From CAINVV01 sp037140615 (lineage in GTDB: Bacteria > Bacteroidota > Bacteroidia > Bacteroidales > Prolixibacteraceae): DNA of 40,421 nucleotides. The notes under the pieces were generated by a model. That model did not search any database. It was given only the letters and a program-made list of their open reading frames with translations, and was not told the DNA's origin. The position numbers and the translations under genes were made by a program. This document shows positions 15,164 through 22,445 of the stretch, piece by piece; the first letter of the stretch is position 1, and the number at the start of each line of letters is the position of its first letter. Where the stretch lies: NCBI GenBank assembly GCA_037140615.1, contig JBAXED010000032.1, forward strand, positions 1 through 40,421, given 5' to 3'.

Positions 15164-16282
15164 TCAGACTGTTTTCCTGTAGCGCCAAACAGCCAGAGAA
15201 AACATGATTACTCCGTACACCGAAAGGTAAATCAACTCTCGTGTCATGTCCAGCAATCCTGAACCTTTCAGTACCACATTGCGGATAATCCGGATCAGGT
15301 AGTAGAGCGGATTGATCATATCCAGTTTTTGGGCCCAGGCAGGCATACTTTCCACGGGTGTGAAAAGTCCGCTCATAATGATAAACACAATCAAAAAGAA
15401 GAAGCTGACAAACAAGACCTGTTGCTGGGTATCTGAGATGGCTGAGACAAACAATCCCATACTCATTACAAGGAAAAGATATACTGTTGTAAAAGCATAT
15501 AAAGTGAGGATATTACCTCTGAAAGGCAACCCGAACACAACTTTCGCTACCAAAAGTCCAAAAGTCAGGTCCATCAATGCGATGATCAAAAATGGCATCA
15601 TCTTACCAATAATGAAATGGTATTTTTTGATGGGGGTAACATTTAGCTGCTCAATAGTACCCATCTCTTTCTCCCTGACCAGATTGAGGGAGGAGAGAAA
15701 GAGTCCGATGATGGTGACCAGAATTACAAGAATTCCGGGTGCCATATAAAATTTGAAATTTAGTTCAGGATTGTACCAATAGCTTGGAATCACCGAGACT
15801 TGCTGTGGTGGAATAAATTTCGGAACACCCATCATCTCTGCCCTGATCTTCATATTATAACTACCAATAACTGTTTGCAGATAGGCATTGGAGAGTTCGG
15901 CAGCAGAGCCATTGATGGCATCAACCATCACTTGCAGGGATGCCTCATCATTTCTTCTCAGCTTTTCTTCAAATCCGGAAGGAATTGTAACAACTAACCC
16001 GGTTTTCCCCTTTAGCAGGATCTGATCAGTCTCTTCAGGCGACAGCTGTGCCCGCTTTAGATGGAAGAAAGAGCTTGCTTCAAGTTTGGAGGTCAGTCCG
16101 GTGGAGGTCTTGCTCAAATCCAGATCCACAATTGTAATGTCCACTTTCTTTAGCTCCATCGTGGCAGCAAATACCAGGACAAGCATCTGAACCAAAGGCA
16201 TTACAAAAATAATCGGCAACATTGCCTTGTTGCGGAAAACCTGAATAAACTCTTTCTGAAGCAGGTACAGTATTGTTCTCAT
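15164..16282 (-). CDS. ABC-2 type permease, second subunit (YbhR-like)
   Basis: A 372-aa integral-membrane half-transporter. Its ABC-2 layout is an N-terminal membrane segment at about 22-42 (MLPIIFVMPLVQMLVLVF), a large periplasmic domain to about residue 175 (with DLDLSKTSTGLTSKLEAS), then about five hydrophobic segments. REKEMGTIEQLNVTPIKKYH in the cytoplasmic loop is the coupling region that contacts the ATPases. It begins 7 nt after the sister permease and should pair with it. The set matches the YbhGFSR type of multidrug efflux. The substrate cannot be read from sequence. Confidence 0.93.
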   Translation of the reverse strand: MRTILYLLQKEFIQVFRNKAMLPIIFVMPLVQMLVLVFAATMELKKVDITIVDLDLSKTSTGLTSKLEASSFFHLKRAQLSPEETDQILLKGKTGLVVTIPSGFEEKLRRNDEASLQVMVDAINGSAAELSNAYLQTVIGSYNMKIRAEMMGVPKFIPPQQVSVIPSYWYNPELNFKFYMAPGILVILVTIIGLFLSSLNLVREKEMGTIEQLNVTPIKKYHFIIGKMMPFLIIALMDLTFGLLVAKVVFGLPFRGNILTLYAFTTVYLFLVMSMGLFVSAISDTQQQVLFVSFFFLIVFIIMSGLFTPVESMPAWAQKLDMINPLYYLIRIIRNVVLKGSGLLDMTRELIYLSVYGVIMFSLAVWRYRKTV

Positions 16283-16289
16283 TGGGCTG

Positions 16290-17396
16290 TTATTCTAATC
16301 TTAATCTAAATTTTTTCACGCTCAAGACCAAAAATACGATGGTCATGGCACACAATATCAAAATATTTGGCCATATATATTCCAGACCATTTCCTTTGAG
16401 CATCACCTGCTTGAGGGCATCAATAAACCATCGTGGCGGCATCAGGTTACTGAGAATCTGAAGTGGAATTGGCATATTTTCAATCGGGAAGATGAAGCCC
16501 GACAAAAGTATAGTTGGCAGCATCAGTGCAAATCCGGAAATGAACAGTGCTACTTGCTGAGTGTTGGCCACCGTCGAGATGAGTATTCCCAGCGAAAGTG
16601 CCATTGTTATGTAAAGTATGACCAGAAAAGCCAGCATGACAATACTTCCGCGTATGGGAACGCCGAAGACCAGATTTCCCAGCATAACTACAACCACTGC
16701 ATCAATGATTGAAAGCAACAGATAGGGCGCTACTTTCCCAAGAATAATGTGGGTAGCTTTAAGTGGAGAAACGAGCAGTATCTCCATGGTTCCCATCTCC
16801 TTTTCCCGGGCAATGGTGATGGAGGTCATCATGGCAGAGATGAGCATCAAAATCAAAGCCATCGTACCCGGAACGTACATGAATGCACCTACCATGTTCT
16901 CATTGTATAGCATCCTGACTTCACTTTTGATCTGAACCGGAACCGTAAATCCTGCGAATTTCTTTTTGGTGTAATCCTGCACAATTCCATTGGTGTAATT
17001 GTATAGCATCTGGGCCGTATTCGGATCTGAGGCATCGGCAATAACCTGAATATTTGCCTTTCCCTCCCTTTCCAGCTTCTCGGCAAAATCTTTTTCAAAG
17101 ACGATAACCTGCTTCACATCCCCCTTTTTGAAAATTGGATCGATCTCGCTGTCTTGCAATAAACTGGCCTCAAGTCGAAAATACCCGGACGAAAGCAGCT
17201 TATTTTTTAACTCCCTGGTCACATTGTCGTTGGAATGATCGAGGATCGCAATTCGGGCATCCTTGATCTCTGTCGTGATAACATATCCAAACAACATCAA
17301 TTGGATGATGGGAATTCCAAACAGGATGACCATCGTACGCGGATCCCTGAATATATGGGTGAATTCTTTTTTGACAAATCCTAGAAGCTGGTTCAT
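16290..17396 (-). CDS. ABC-2 type permease, first subunit (YbhS-like)
   Basis: A 368-aa permease with the same plan as its neighbour: TM1 at about 23-42 (MVILFGIPIIQLMLFGYVIT), a periplasmic domain to about 170 (ILDHSNDNVTRELKNKLLSS), and a C-terminal membrane block with coupling motif REKEMGTMEILLVSPLKATH. Together with the following permease it forms the membrane channel of the heteromeric exporter. It is separated from the upstream ATPase gene by 120 nt filled mostly by a 9-nt inverted repeat array, the only long gap between the ATPases and permeases, so its expression may depend on readthrough of that structure. Confidence 0.93.
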   Translation of the reverse strand: MNQLLGFVKKEFTHIFRDPRTMVILFGIPIIQLMLFGYVITTEIKDARIAILDHSNDNVTRELKNKLLSSGYFRLEASLLQDSEIDPIFKKGDVKQVIVFEKDFAEKLEREGKANIQVIADASDPNTAQMLYNYTNGIVQDYTKKKFAGFTVPVQIKSEVRMLYNENMVGAFMYVPGTMALILMLISAMMTSITIAREKEMGTMEILLVSPLKATHIILGKVAPYLLLSIIDAVVVVMLGNLVFGVPIRGSIVMLAFLVILYITMALSLGILISTVANTQQVALFISGFALMLPTILLSGFIFPIENMPIPLQILSNLMPPRWFIDALKQVMLKGNGLEYIWPNILILCAMTIVFLVLSVKKFRLRLE

Positions 17397-17413
17397 TCGA
17401 TTTATTTCATTTT

Positions 17414-17524
17414 AAGAGTGACTAAAGTGAGCTAAAGTGACTAAAGTGACTAAAGTACTTCGCCACGATCAACAGCTCTTCGGAGTCCACAACTTTATTA
17501 ACTTTAGTCACTTTAGTCACTCTT
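17414..17524. repeat. 9-nt GTGACTAAA inverted repeat inside the efflux operon
   Basis: The left arm (17414-17456) has units such as GAGTGACTA and AAGTGACTA; the right arm (17491-17524) is complementary. The outermost 17 nt match perfectly (17414-17430 with 17508-17524), around a unique core of about 34 nt. The right arm contains the TGA stop codon of the upstream ATPase. It can fold into a hairpin in the operon mRNA. Confidence 0.9.
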
Positions 17525-18266
17525 TGTTTCGTGCAATCTTCAAAAACACCCCATCCATACTCACCGCATTGAACTGCTCTTTTAGGGCTGCAGGAGTATC
17601 CAGGGCTACGATCTTGCCTTCCGACATGATGGCAACCCGGTCGCAATATTCGGCTTCGTCCATGTAGTGGGTCGTCACAAAAATGGTGACGCCCTGATGG
17701 GCCACTTCATAGATCAGATCCCAGAAAGTACGGCGGGTCAGAGGGTCTACCCCACCAGAAGGTTCATCCAGAAAAACCACTGCTGGCTGGTGGAAAAGGG
17801 CCAATGAAAAGGCCAGTTTTTGCTTCCATCCCAGAGGCAATCCACCGACAAGCTTATTGCGGCTCTCCTCCAGGTTCAATTTCGTTAAAAGTTCATCCGT
17901 TTTACGAATGCGTTCCTTCCGGGGAATGCCGTAAATGCCGGCATAAAGCCTGAAATTTTCATACACGGTCAGATCTTCGTACAAAGAGAACTTTTGAGAC
18001 ATGTAGCCGATGTTCCTTTTTATAGCTTCCCGCTGGCGATAGCCATCAAAACCTGCCACCTGGAGTGCCCCGGAAGTCGGTTCAAGCAGTCCGCAAAGCA
18101 TCCGGATGGCAGTAGTTTTCCCTGCTCCGTTTGCCCCAAGGAAACCAAAAATCTCCCCTTTGTTTACCTCAAAAGAAATATGATCGACCGCAATAAAGGA
18201 GCCGAATTTCTTGACCAGGTCTTTCACCTGAATGATTGAGCCGGTGTGTTCTCTATTTTCCTTCAT
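17517..18266 (-). CDS. ABC transporter ATPase 2 (YbhF second-half-like)
   Basis: A 249-aa nucleotide-binding subunit for the ABC-2 permeases. Walker A is GANGAGKTT, the Q-loop region is YMSQKFSLYEDLTV, Walker B is VVFLDEPSGGVDP and the H-loop is VTTHYMDEAE. The signature is LPLGWKQ instead of LSGGxxQ, as in the C-terminal half of YbhF-type double ATPases. With the upstream ATPase it should form a heterodimer with one canonical site (its own Walker A/B/H plus the LSGG of the partner). It overlaps the upstream ATPase gene by 14 nt, so translation is coupled. Its stop codon falls within the 9-nt repeat array. Confidence 0.94.
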   Translation of the reverse strand: MKENREHTGSIIQVKDLVKKFGSFIAVDHISFEVNKGEIFGFLGANGAGKTTAIRMLCGLLEPTSGALQVAGFDGYRQREAIKRNIGYMSQKFSLYEDLTVYENFRLYAGIYGIPRKERIRKTDELLTKLNLEESRNKLVGGLPLGWKQKLAFSLALFHQPAVVFLDEPSGGVDPLTRRTFWDLIYEVAHQGVTIFVTTHYMDEAEYCDRVAIMSEGKIVALDTPAALKEQFNAVSMDGVFLKIARNKE

Positions 18267-19173
18267 TTTGCATCAATTCCATAAAAACATCTTCAATACC
18301 TGCAGAAATTTGCTCCACAAGAATCCCCTGATGCCCATGGCTATTTAGATATTCCTTTATTGTCTTTTCATCGACGTTGGTTTTTCCACTGGAAACGTGT
18401 ATTGATTCACCGAACGAAAAAACAGAATCGACTCCATCAATTTGCTTCAGTAACCCAACACATTCAAACCGCTGGGCCGTTGTTCCAACTTTTACTCCGA
18501 ACAGTTTCCTCCGGTAGCCGGAAATAATATTTTTAGGCGTATCAACGGATAGGATTTTGCCATTCTGGAAGAGCGCTACCCGATCGCACAAGTTGGCTTC
18601 ATCCATGTATGGCGTCGATACCAAAATTGTAATCCCCTGAAGGCGAAGGTTATTAAGCATCTCCCAGAATTCCTTGCGCGACACGGCATCGACGCCGGTT
18701 GTTGGTTCGTCAAGAATCAGCACTTTGGGCGCATGAATCAAGGCACAGGAAAGGGCCAGTTTCTGCTTCATTCCGCCCGACAGCTTACCTGCAGGCCGGT
18801 TCCTAAAAGGCTCAATCTGGCCGTATATATCTTTGATCAGGTGATAATTGGCTTCGATGGTCCCGCCAAAAACAGTGGCAAAAAATTTCAGATTTTCTTC
18901 TACTGTCAGGTCGGCATAAAGAGAGAACCTTCCGGGCATATAGCCCACCATGGTCCTGATTTTGCGAAAGTCGGCCACAACGTCCAGTCCATCCATGGTT
19001 GCTGTACCCTTATCCGGCAGCAGCAGAGTAACCAGGATGCGCATAAGTGTTGTTTTACCCGCCCCATCCGGACCAATCAGACCAAAGAGTTCTCCCTTCT
19101 TAACTTCTAGCGAAATTCCCTTCAGGGCTTTCTGATCGCCATAGCTCTTTTCTAGATTCCCGACTTTAATCAT
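18253..19173 (-). CDS. ABC transporter ATPase 1 (YbhF first-half-like)
   Basis: A 306-aa nucleotide-binding subunit. Walker A is GPDGAGKTT, the Q-loop region YMPGRFSLYADLTV, the signature LSGGMKQK and Walker B VLILDEPTTGVD. The switch histidine is missing: the H-loop reads VSTPYMDEAN. A C-terminal extension of about 90 residues after the ATPase core (from about 215) is common in drug-export ATPases of this kind. I use the ATG at 19173 rather than a GTG at 19179, giving a 7-nt gap to the hlyD stop. The degenerate H-loop and the partner's degenerate signature are complementary, as expected for an obligate heterodimer. Confidence 0.94.
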   Translation of the reverse strand: MIKVGNLEKSYGDQKALKGISLEVKKGELFGLIGPDGAGKTTLMRILVTLLLPDKGTATMDGLDVVADFRKIRTMVGYMPGRFSLYADLTVEENLKFFATVFGGTIEANYHLIKDIYGQIEPFRNRPAGKLSGGMKQKLALSCALIHAPKVLILDEPTTGVDAVSRKEFWEMLNNLRLQGITILVSTPYMDEANLCDRVALFQNGKILSVDTPKNIISGYRRKLFGVKVGTTAQRFECVGLLKQIDGVDSVFSFGESIHVSSGKTNVDEKTIKEYLNSHGHQGILVEQISAGIEDVFMELMQNEGK

Positions 19174-19180
19174 GGTCACG

Positions 19181-20077
19181 TTAGTCTGTAAACTTGATTT
19201 CGCCAGGCATGCCGATTTTCAGGACGCCATCATTGACCACCTTTACTTTCACTGCATAAACCAATTTCACGCGTTCAACTTTGGTCTGGATAATTTTTGG
19301 CGTAAACTCTGCCTCAGAGGAAATCCAGGATACTGTTCCCTCCAAGGCCTTGTTTTTGGTGGCGGTATCATCAATCAGCACTTTTACTTTTTGCCCGATT
19401 TTGAGATGAGGCAGCTGGTCACCGCTCACGTACACGCGAAGGTTGAGCGACGAGACATCCGCGATGCGGCAAAGGGATTGCCCCTGTCCAACCAGTTCGC
19501 CTGTCTTTTTGTAGCGCTCCAGCACCAATCCATTGATAGGAGATACGATCTTACATCTGCTTATCTTATCCCTCAATTGTGCCAGTTGGGTATTCACCAC
19601 TTCAGCCTCCCCCGAGAGAATCAGCTCCTGCGAGCGTGTACTTTCCTTTTGCTTGTCAAGCAATTCGAGGTTGCCTGTTACATCGTCCTTTTGTTTTTGG
19701 GTGGCTGCTCCATCTTTCAACATATTGACTACCCGGGCCTTATCAACTTCCAAATTTTTCTTCTGCTGTTCTACCACGGCCATTTGTGCCTTCACACTCT
19801 GCTTTCTTGCCTGAATTGTCAATAGTTGTGATTCCAACTGTGCAATCTGCAAAAGCAGCGGAATGGTATCCACCACAGCAATTCCGGTTCCTTTCGTCAA
19901 AGTCATCCCTTCTTCGAAATTACAGCTAAGGAGCCTGCCTGTTATTTCTGAAGAGATGAGCTGATCGTCCGCTTCAAAATTACCGAATGCATCGGATGCA
20001 TCTTTTTTGTTGTTGCAAGCAAGGATAGCCAGTCCAACGATTAAGGCTATCAGAATTTTTGATGTACTTGTCCTCAT
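19181..20077 (-). CDS. HlyD-family periplasmic adaptor lipoprotein (YbhG-like)
   Basis: A 298-aa membrane-fusion protein linking the inner-membrane ABC transporter to TolC. The N-terminus has a signal and lipobox ending LAILAC, so Cys21 is probably lipidated. The order is lipoyl half (NFEEGMTLTKGTGIAVVD), a coiled-coil hairpin at about 75-165 rich in Gln/Lys/Leu (LESQLLTIQARKQSVKAQMA), the second lipoyl half (KIVSPINGLVLERYKKTGEL) and a beta-barrel with DQLPHLKIGQKVKV. The final GMPGEIKF is typical. The hairpin is of the length needed to meet a TolC trimer. It lies between tolC and the ATPases in the operon. Confidence 0.93.
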   Translation of the reverse strand: MRTSTSKILIALIVGLAILACNNKKDASDAFGNFEADDQLISSEITGRLLSCNFEEGMTLTKGTGIAVVDTIPLLLQIAQLESQLLTIQARKQSVKAQMAVVEQQKKNLEVDKARVVNMLKDGAATQKQKDDVTGNLELLDKQKESTRSQELILSGEAEVVNTQLAQLRDKISRCKIVSPINGLVLERYKKTGELVGQGQSLCRIADVSSLNLRVYVSGDQLPHLKIGQKVKVLIDDTATKNKALEGTVSWISSEAEFTPKIIQTKVERVKLVYAVKVKVVNDGVLKIGMPGEIKFTD

Positions 20078-20155
20078 TGTTTGTTATTTAGAATTATTCT
20101 AGTTTATTTTGATCTGTATTTCCGTTTCCAATTTCATCGCGGCGGTCGCCCCCTC

Positions 20156-20179
20156 TCCCAGTCTCCACGTCTCCAAGTC
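20156..20179. repeat. Short 8-nt GACNTGGA array between tolC and hlyD
   Basis: Read on the minus strand the units are GACTTGGA, GACGTGGA and GACTGGGA, the same family as 32764-32843 and 5735-5766. It lies inside the 107-nt gap between tolC and hlyD. Confidence 0.8.
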
Positions 20180-20184
20180 TTCCC

Positions 20185-21444
20185 TCAAGGCTTTCCCGCG
20201 AGGGTATTGTAGTTGGCAACAGCCTGGAGCAATTGCACTTTGTGGCTCTTTCTGTTGATGTTTGCCTGAGTTAAAGCATTCAGATCCACAATGTAGTCGG
20301 CAGAGGTGATGGTACCATTCTCCAGCTGTGAAGCAGAATGTTTGGCAATATTGTCGCGAAGTGCGACCAGTTCCTCATCGATCTTTAGCAGCTGTTCCGT
20401 TTTATTTATCGCTTCACCAGACCGGAACAAGGCAATAGAGAGATTCTGGTCAAAAGTGGCACGCTGGGTTCCGATCATCTGTTTCTGAACCTCCAGTATC
20501 TGTCGGCTGCGTCCGGTCTGCTTCCAGTCGAGAATATTCCAGGACATGCCTAGTCCAACCAGATAATAAGGATCGAAAGTATTTTTGAGCATGTTAAGTC
20601 CGGGCCTTCCGTATCCGGCCTGACCGAAACCAAAAACTTTCGGATTTCTCACTTTCTGGAGCAGCTGCGAATTCTGGTCAATCTTACTTCCCAGCAGATC
20701 AAAATATTTTATCTCAGGCCGGGAGATGGCCTCGCCTTTCTTCAGGATGATAGGTTCAGTCAGGGATGTATTGTCGCTCAAAGCCTGATTGGTCAGGATT
20801 CCCAAAGCCCCCAATCCGGAGAGTCGTTCTGAATGTATCTCGCCAATCTGCTGGTCGGTGAGTAATCTCTCGGCTTTTAAAATCTCCAAATCTCTAATTG
20901 TTACGGTGCCATTTTTAAAACCCGACTCCAGCACTTTGATCCGCTCATCCAAGACCGACCGTTTCAGCTTCAGGATCGATTCGTTTTCGGTCATCAAAAG
21001 AATTGCGAAATAGAGCTGATTTACCTTTTCGTTCAAGGCATATAGCTCCACCTCCAGACTTTGCTGATCTGCCGCCAACCCTGATTTTTCCGCCAAAGTA
21101 CTCGCCTGTGTTGCACCACCATCATAAATAGTTTGTTTTACATCCAGATATACTTTGTACTGATCGTTGGAAGGGGAAGGGATGCTTATTCCCGGAACCG
21201 GGATACTCACTTTGGTTACCTCACTCTGGTAGGTCGCCTGACCATTCAGATTAACCTGAGGATTCCAAACCACGCCAAGATTTTTTAGTTTGAGATCGCT
21301 GATCTGACTCTGTCGAAGAGAATCTGACAACCGTGGATAATTTTCCCGCGCCAATCTGTAGCATGTCTCCAAATTGATGGAGCTAACCTGACTGTAACCC
21401 AAATAGGCTGATAATAAATATACAAGAACCAATATTCGCTTCAT
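20185..21444 (-). CDS. TolC-family outer membrane efflux protein
   Basis: A 419-aa outer-membrane channel of the TolC (OEP) family. I start at the ATG that gives the signal peptide MKRILVLVYLLSAYLGYSQ; an upstream ATG at 21486 would put 14 extra residues before the signal. The mature protein has the two-fold repeated helical design: SINLETCYRLARENYPRL at the start of the first half, the beta-barrel piece WNPQVNLNGQATYQSEV, and the second half with LVGLGMSWNILDWKQTGRSR. The final helices end LLQAVANYNTLAGKP. It completes the tripartite pump with the HlyD and ABC proteins downstream. Confidence 0.93.
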   Translation of the reverse strand: MKRILVLVYLLSAYLGYSQVSSINLETCYRLARENYPRLSDSLRQSQISDLKLKNLGVVWNPQVNLNGQATYQSEVTKVSIPVPGISIPSPSNDQYKVYLDVKQTIYDGGATQASTLAEKSGLAADQQSLEVELYALNEKVNQLYFAILLMTENESILKLKRSVLDERIKVLESGFKNGTVTIRDLEILKAERLLTDQQIGEIHSERLSGLGALGILTNQALSDNTSLTEPIILKKGEAISRPEIKYFDLLGSKIDQNSQLLQKVRNPKVFGFGQAGYGRPGLNMLKNTFDPYYLVGLGMSWNILDWKQTGRSRQILEVQKQMIGTQRATFDQNLSIALFRSGEAINKTEQLLKIDEELVALRDNIAKHSASQLENGTITSADYIVDLNALTQANINRKSHKVQLLQAVANYNTLAGKP

Positions 21445-21509
21445 ATTGCTTTGATATAAAAAGTAGTACTCAAAATTCAATTTCAATTTTCACTCCCCCT
21501 CGGCTCCGC

Positions 21510-21653
21510 TCGGGGACCGTATTCAATGCTCACTTTATTCCGATCGGACTACCACACAGGGCAGCACCGACAATCTCATCTTCTCATCTTCCCATATTCT
21601 CATCTTCCCCTCGGTTCGGGGACCGGATCAACTCGCTCGGGGACCGGATCAAC
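21510..21653. repeat. TCGGGGACCG / TCATCTTC / GGGCAGC repeat cluster
   Basis: Three copies of TCGGGGACCG occur; two of them extend to TCGGGGACCGGATCAAC (21616-21632 and 21637-21653, period 21 nt), and the second overlaps the tetR stop codon. Between the first copy and this pair lie CCACACAGGGCAGC near 21551 and three TCTCATCTTC-like units at about 21574-21606, both shared with the repeat at 5683-5766. The cluster fills most of the tetR-tolC spacer. Confidence 0.8.
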
Positions 21654-22266
21654 CCTCAACTTTTCCTGCGCCCAACGCCTGTTTCACAAATTGCGTAATC
21701 ACAGACCTCCGCTCATGAAGAAATTGATCATATTTTACTGGATCATTGCTGAAAAGCTTTCTTTGAAACAAAGGCCGGCCAATGTAAGGCATCACAATCA
21801 TACCGATCAGATTGGCAAAGAGGTGCGGGAAAGTAATGGGCCGTATGTTTCCAAGAGAAACTTCCCGATTGATCATTGCCTCGACCAATTCAAAATTTAG
21901 TCCCTGGTCTGACATGAATCTCGAAAGTTGCTCCGGATCCCTATTGATCTCCCTGAACACAAACTGAGGAAGAAATGGATTTTTCGACATATAAGAGTCG
22001 TACTCTGAAACAATGGCCTCAATTTTATCCAAAAAAGGTGTATCTCCTTTAAAAATAACAATTAAGCCCGGGATCAGCTGACTTAGAATACCATAAAAGA
22101 CCTCATCGAAAAGTTGATCCTTGGAATGGAAATAATAATGAAGCATGGCTTTGTTAATCCCCGCTTCATCGGCAATCTCCTGCATTCTGGCTCCATCCAT
22201 CCCTTTGCGGATGAATATCTGTTTCGCTGCGTGAACGATCTTTTCCTTGGTGCTATCCGATCCCAT
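21649..22266 (-). CDS. TetR-family transcriptional repressor
   Basis: A 205-aa one-component regulator. The N-terminal TetR helix-turn-helix is plain: STKEKIVHAAKQIFIRKGMD, then MQEIADEAGINKAMLHYYFHSKDQLFDEVF (about residues 26-56). The C-terminal ligand domain is typical and divergent. I chose ATG at 22266 because the alternative ATG at 22296 lies inside the operator and upstream of the -7 box. It heads the efflux operon on the minus strand and probably represses it and itself, released by a pump substrate. Its stop codon lies in a 21-nt direct repeat shared with the spacer before tolC. Confidence 0.93.
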   Translation of the reverse strand: MGSDSTKEKIVHAAKQIFIRKGMDGARMQEIADEAGINKAMLHYYFHSKDQLFDEVFYGILSQLIPGLIVIFKGDTPFLDKIEAIVSEYDSYMSKNPFLPQFVFREINRDPEQLSRFMSDQGLNFELVEAMINREVSLGNIRPITFPHLFANLIGMIVMPYIGRPLFQRKLFSNDPVKYDQFLHERRSVITQFVKQALGAGKVEG

Positions 22267-22283
22267 TAAAATAATTATTTTTG

Positions 22284-22291
22284 CAAAGTTA
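22284..22291 (-). promoter_or_regulatory. Putative -7 box of the tetR/efflux operon
   Basis: TAACTTTG on the minus strand matches TAnnTTTG exactly, 17 nt before the chosen ATG and overlapping one end of the predicted operator. The -33 position lies within operator sequence and lacks TTTG. Confidence 0.55.
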
Positions 22292-22317
22292 ACCATTTGG
22301 TTAAACTATTTGGTTAA
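22289..22317. promoter_or_regulatory. Tandem TetR-type operator
   Basis: TTAACCATTTGGTTAA (22289-22304) is an inverted repeat, TTAACC/GGTTAA with a 4-nt centre. A near copy, AACTATTTGGTTAA (22304-22317), follows with a 13-nt period and one mismatch to the first. Position next to the tetR gene and overlapping its -7 box predicts autorepression; the divergent calcium-ATPase gene could also be affected. Confidence 0.6.
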
Positions 22318-22417
22318 TTTTTAAATATTTTTTTTTTGCAGTCTTTAATTGAACTGAAAAGTGGAATATATCTTCTAAACTTAAAGGCATCAATGGTTAA
22401 AAATTAATTTGTTGATG

Positions 22418-22425
22418 TATATTTG
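22418..22425 (+). promoter_or_regulatory. Putative -7 box of the calcium ATPase gene
   Basis: TATATTTG, an exact TAnnTTTG match, lies 20 nt before the ATG. No -33 TTTG is seen at the proper distance. Confidence 0.45.
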
Positions 22426-22445
22426 AATTTTCAATCTTGCGCGGA

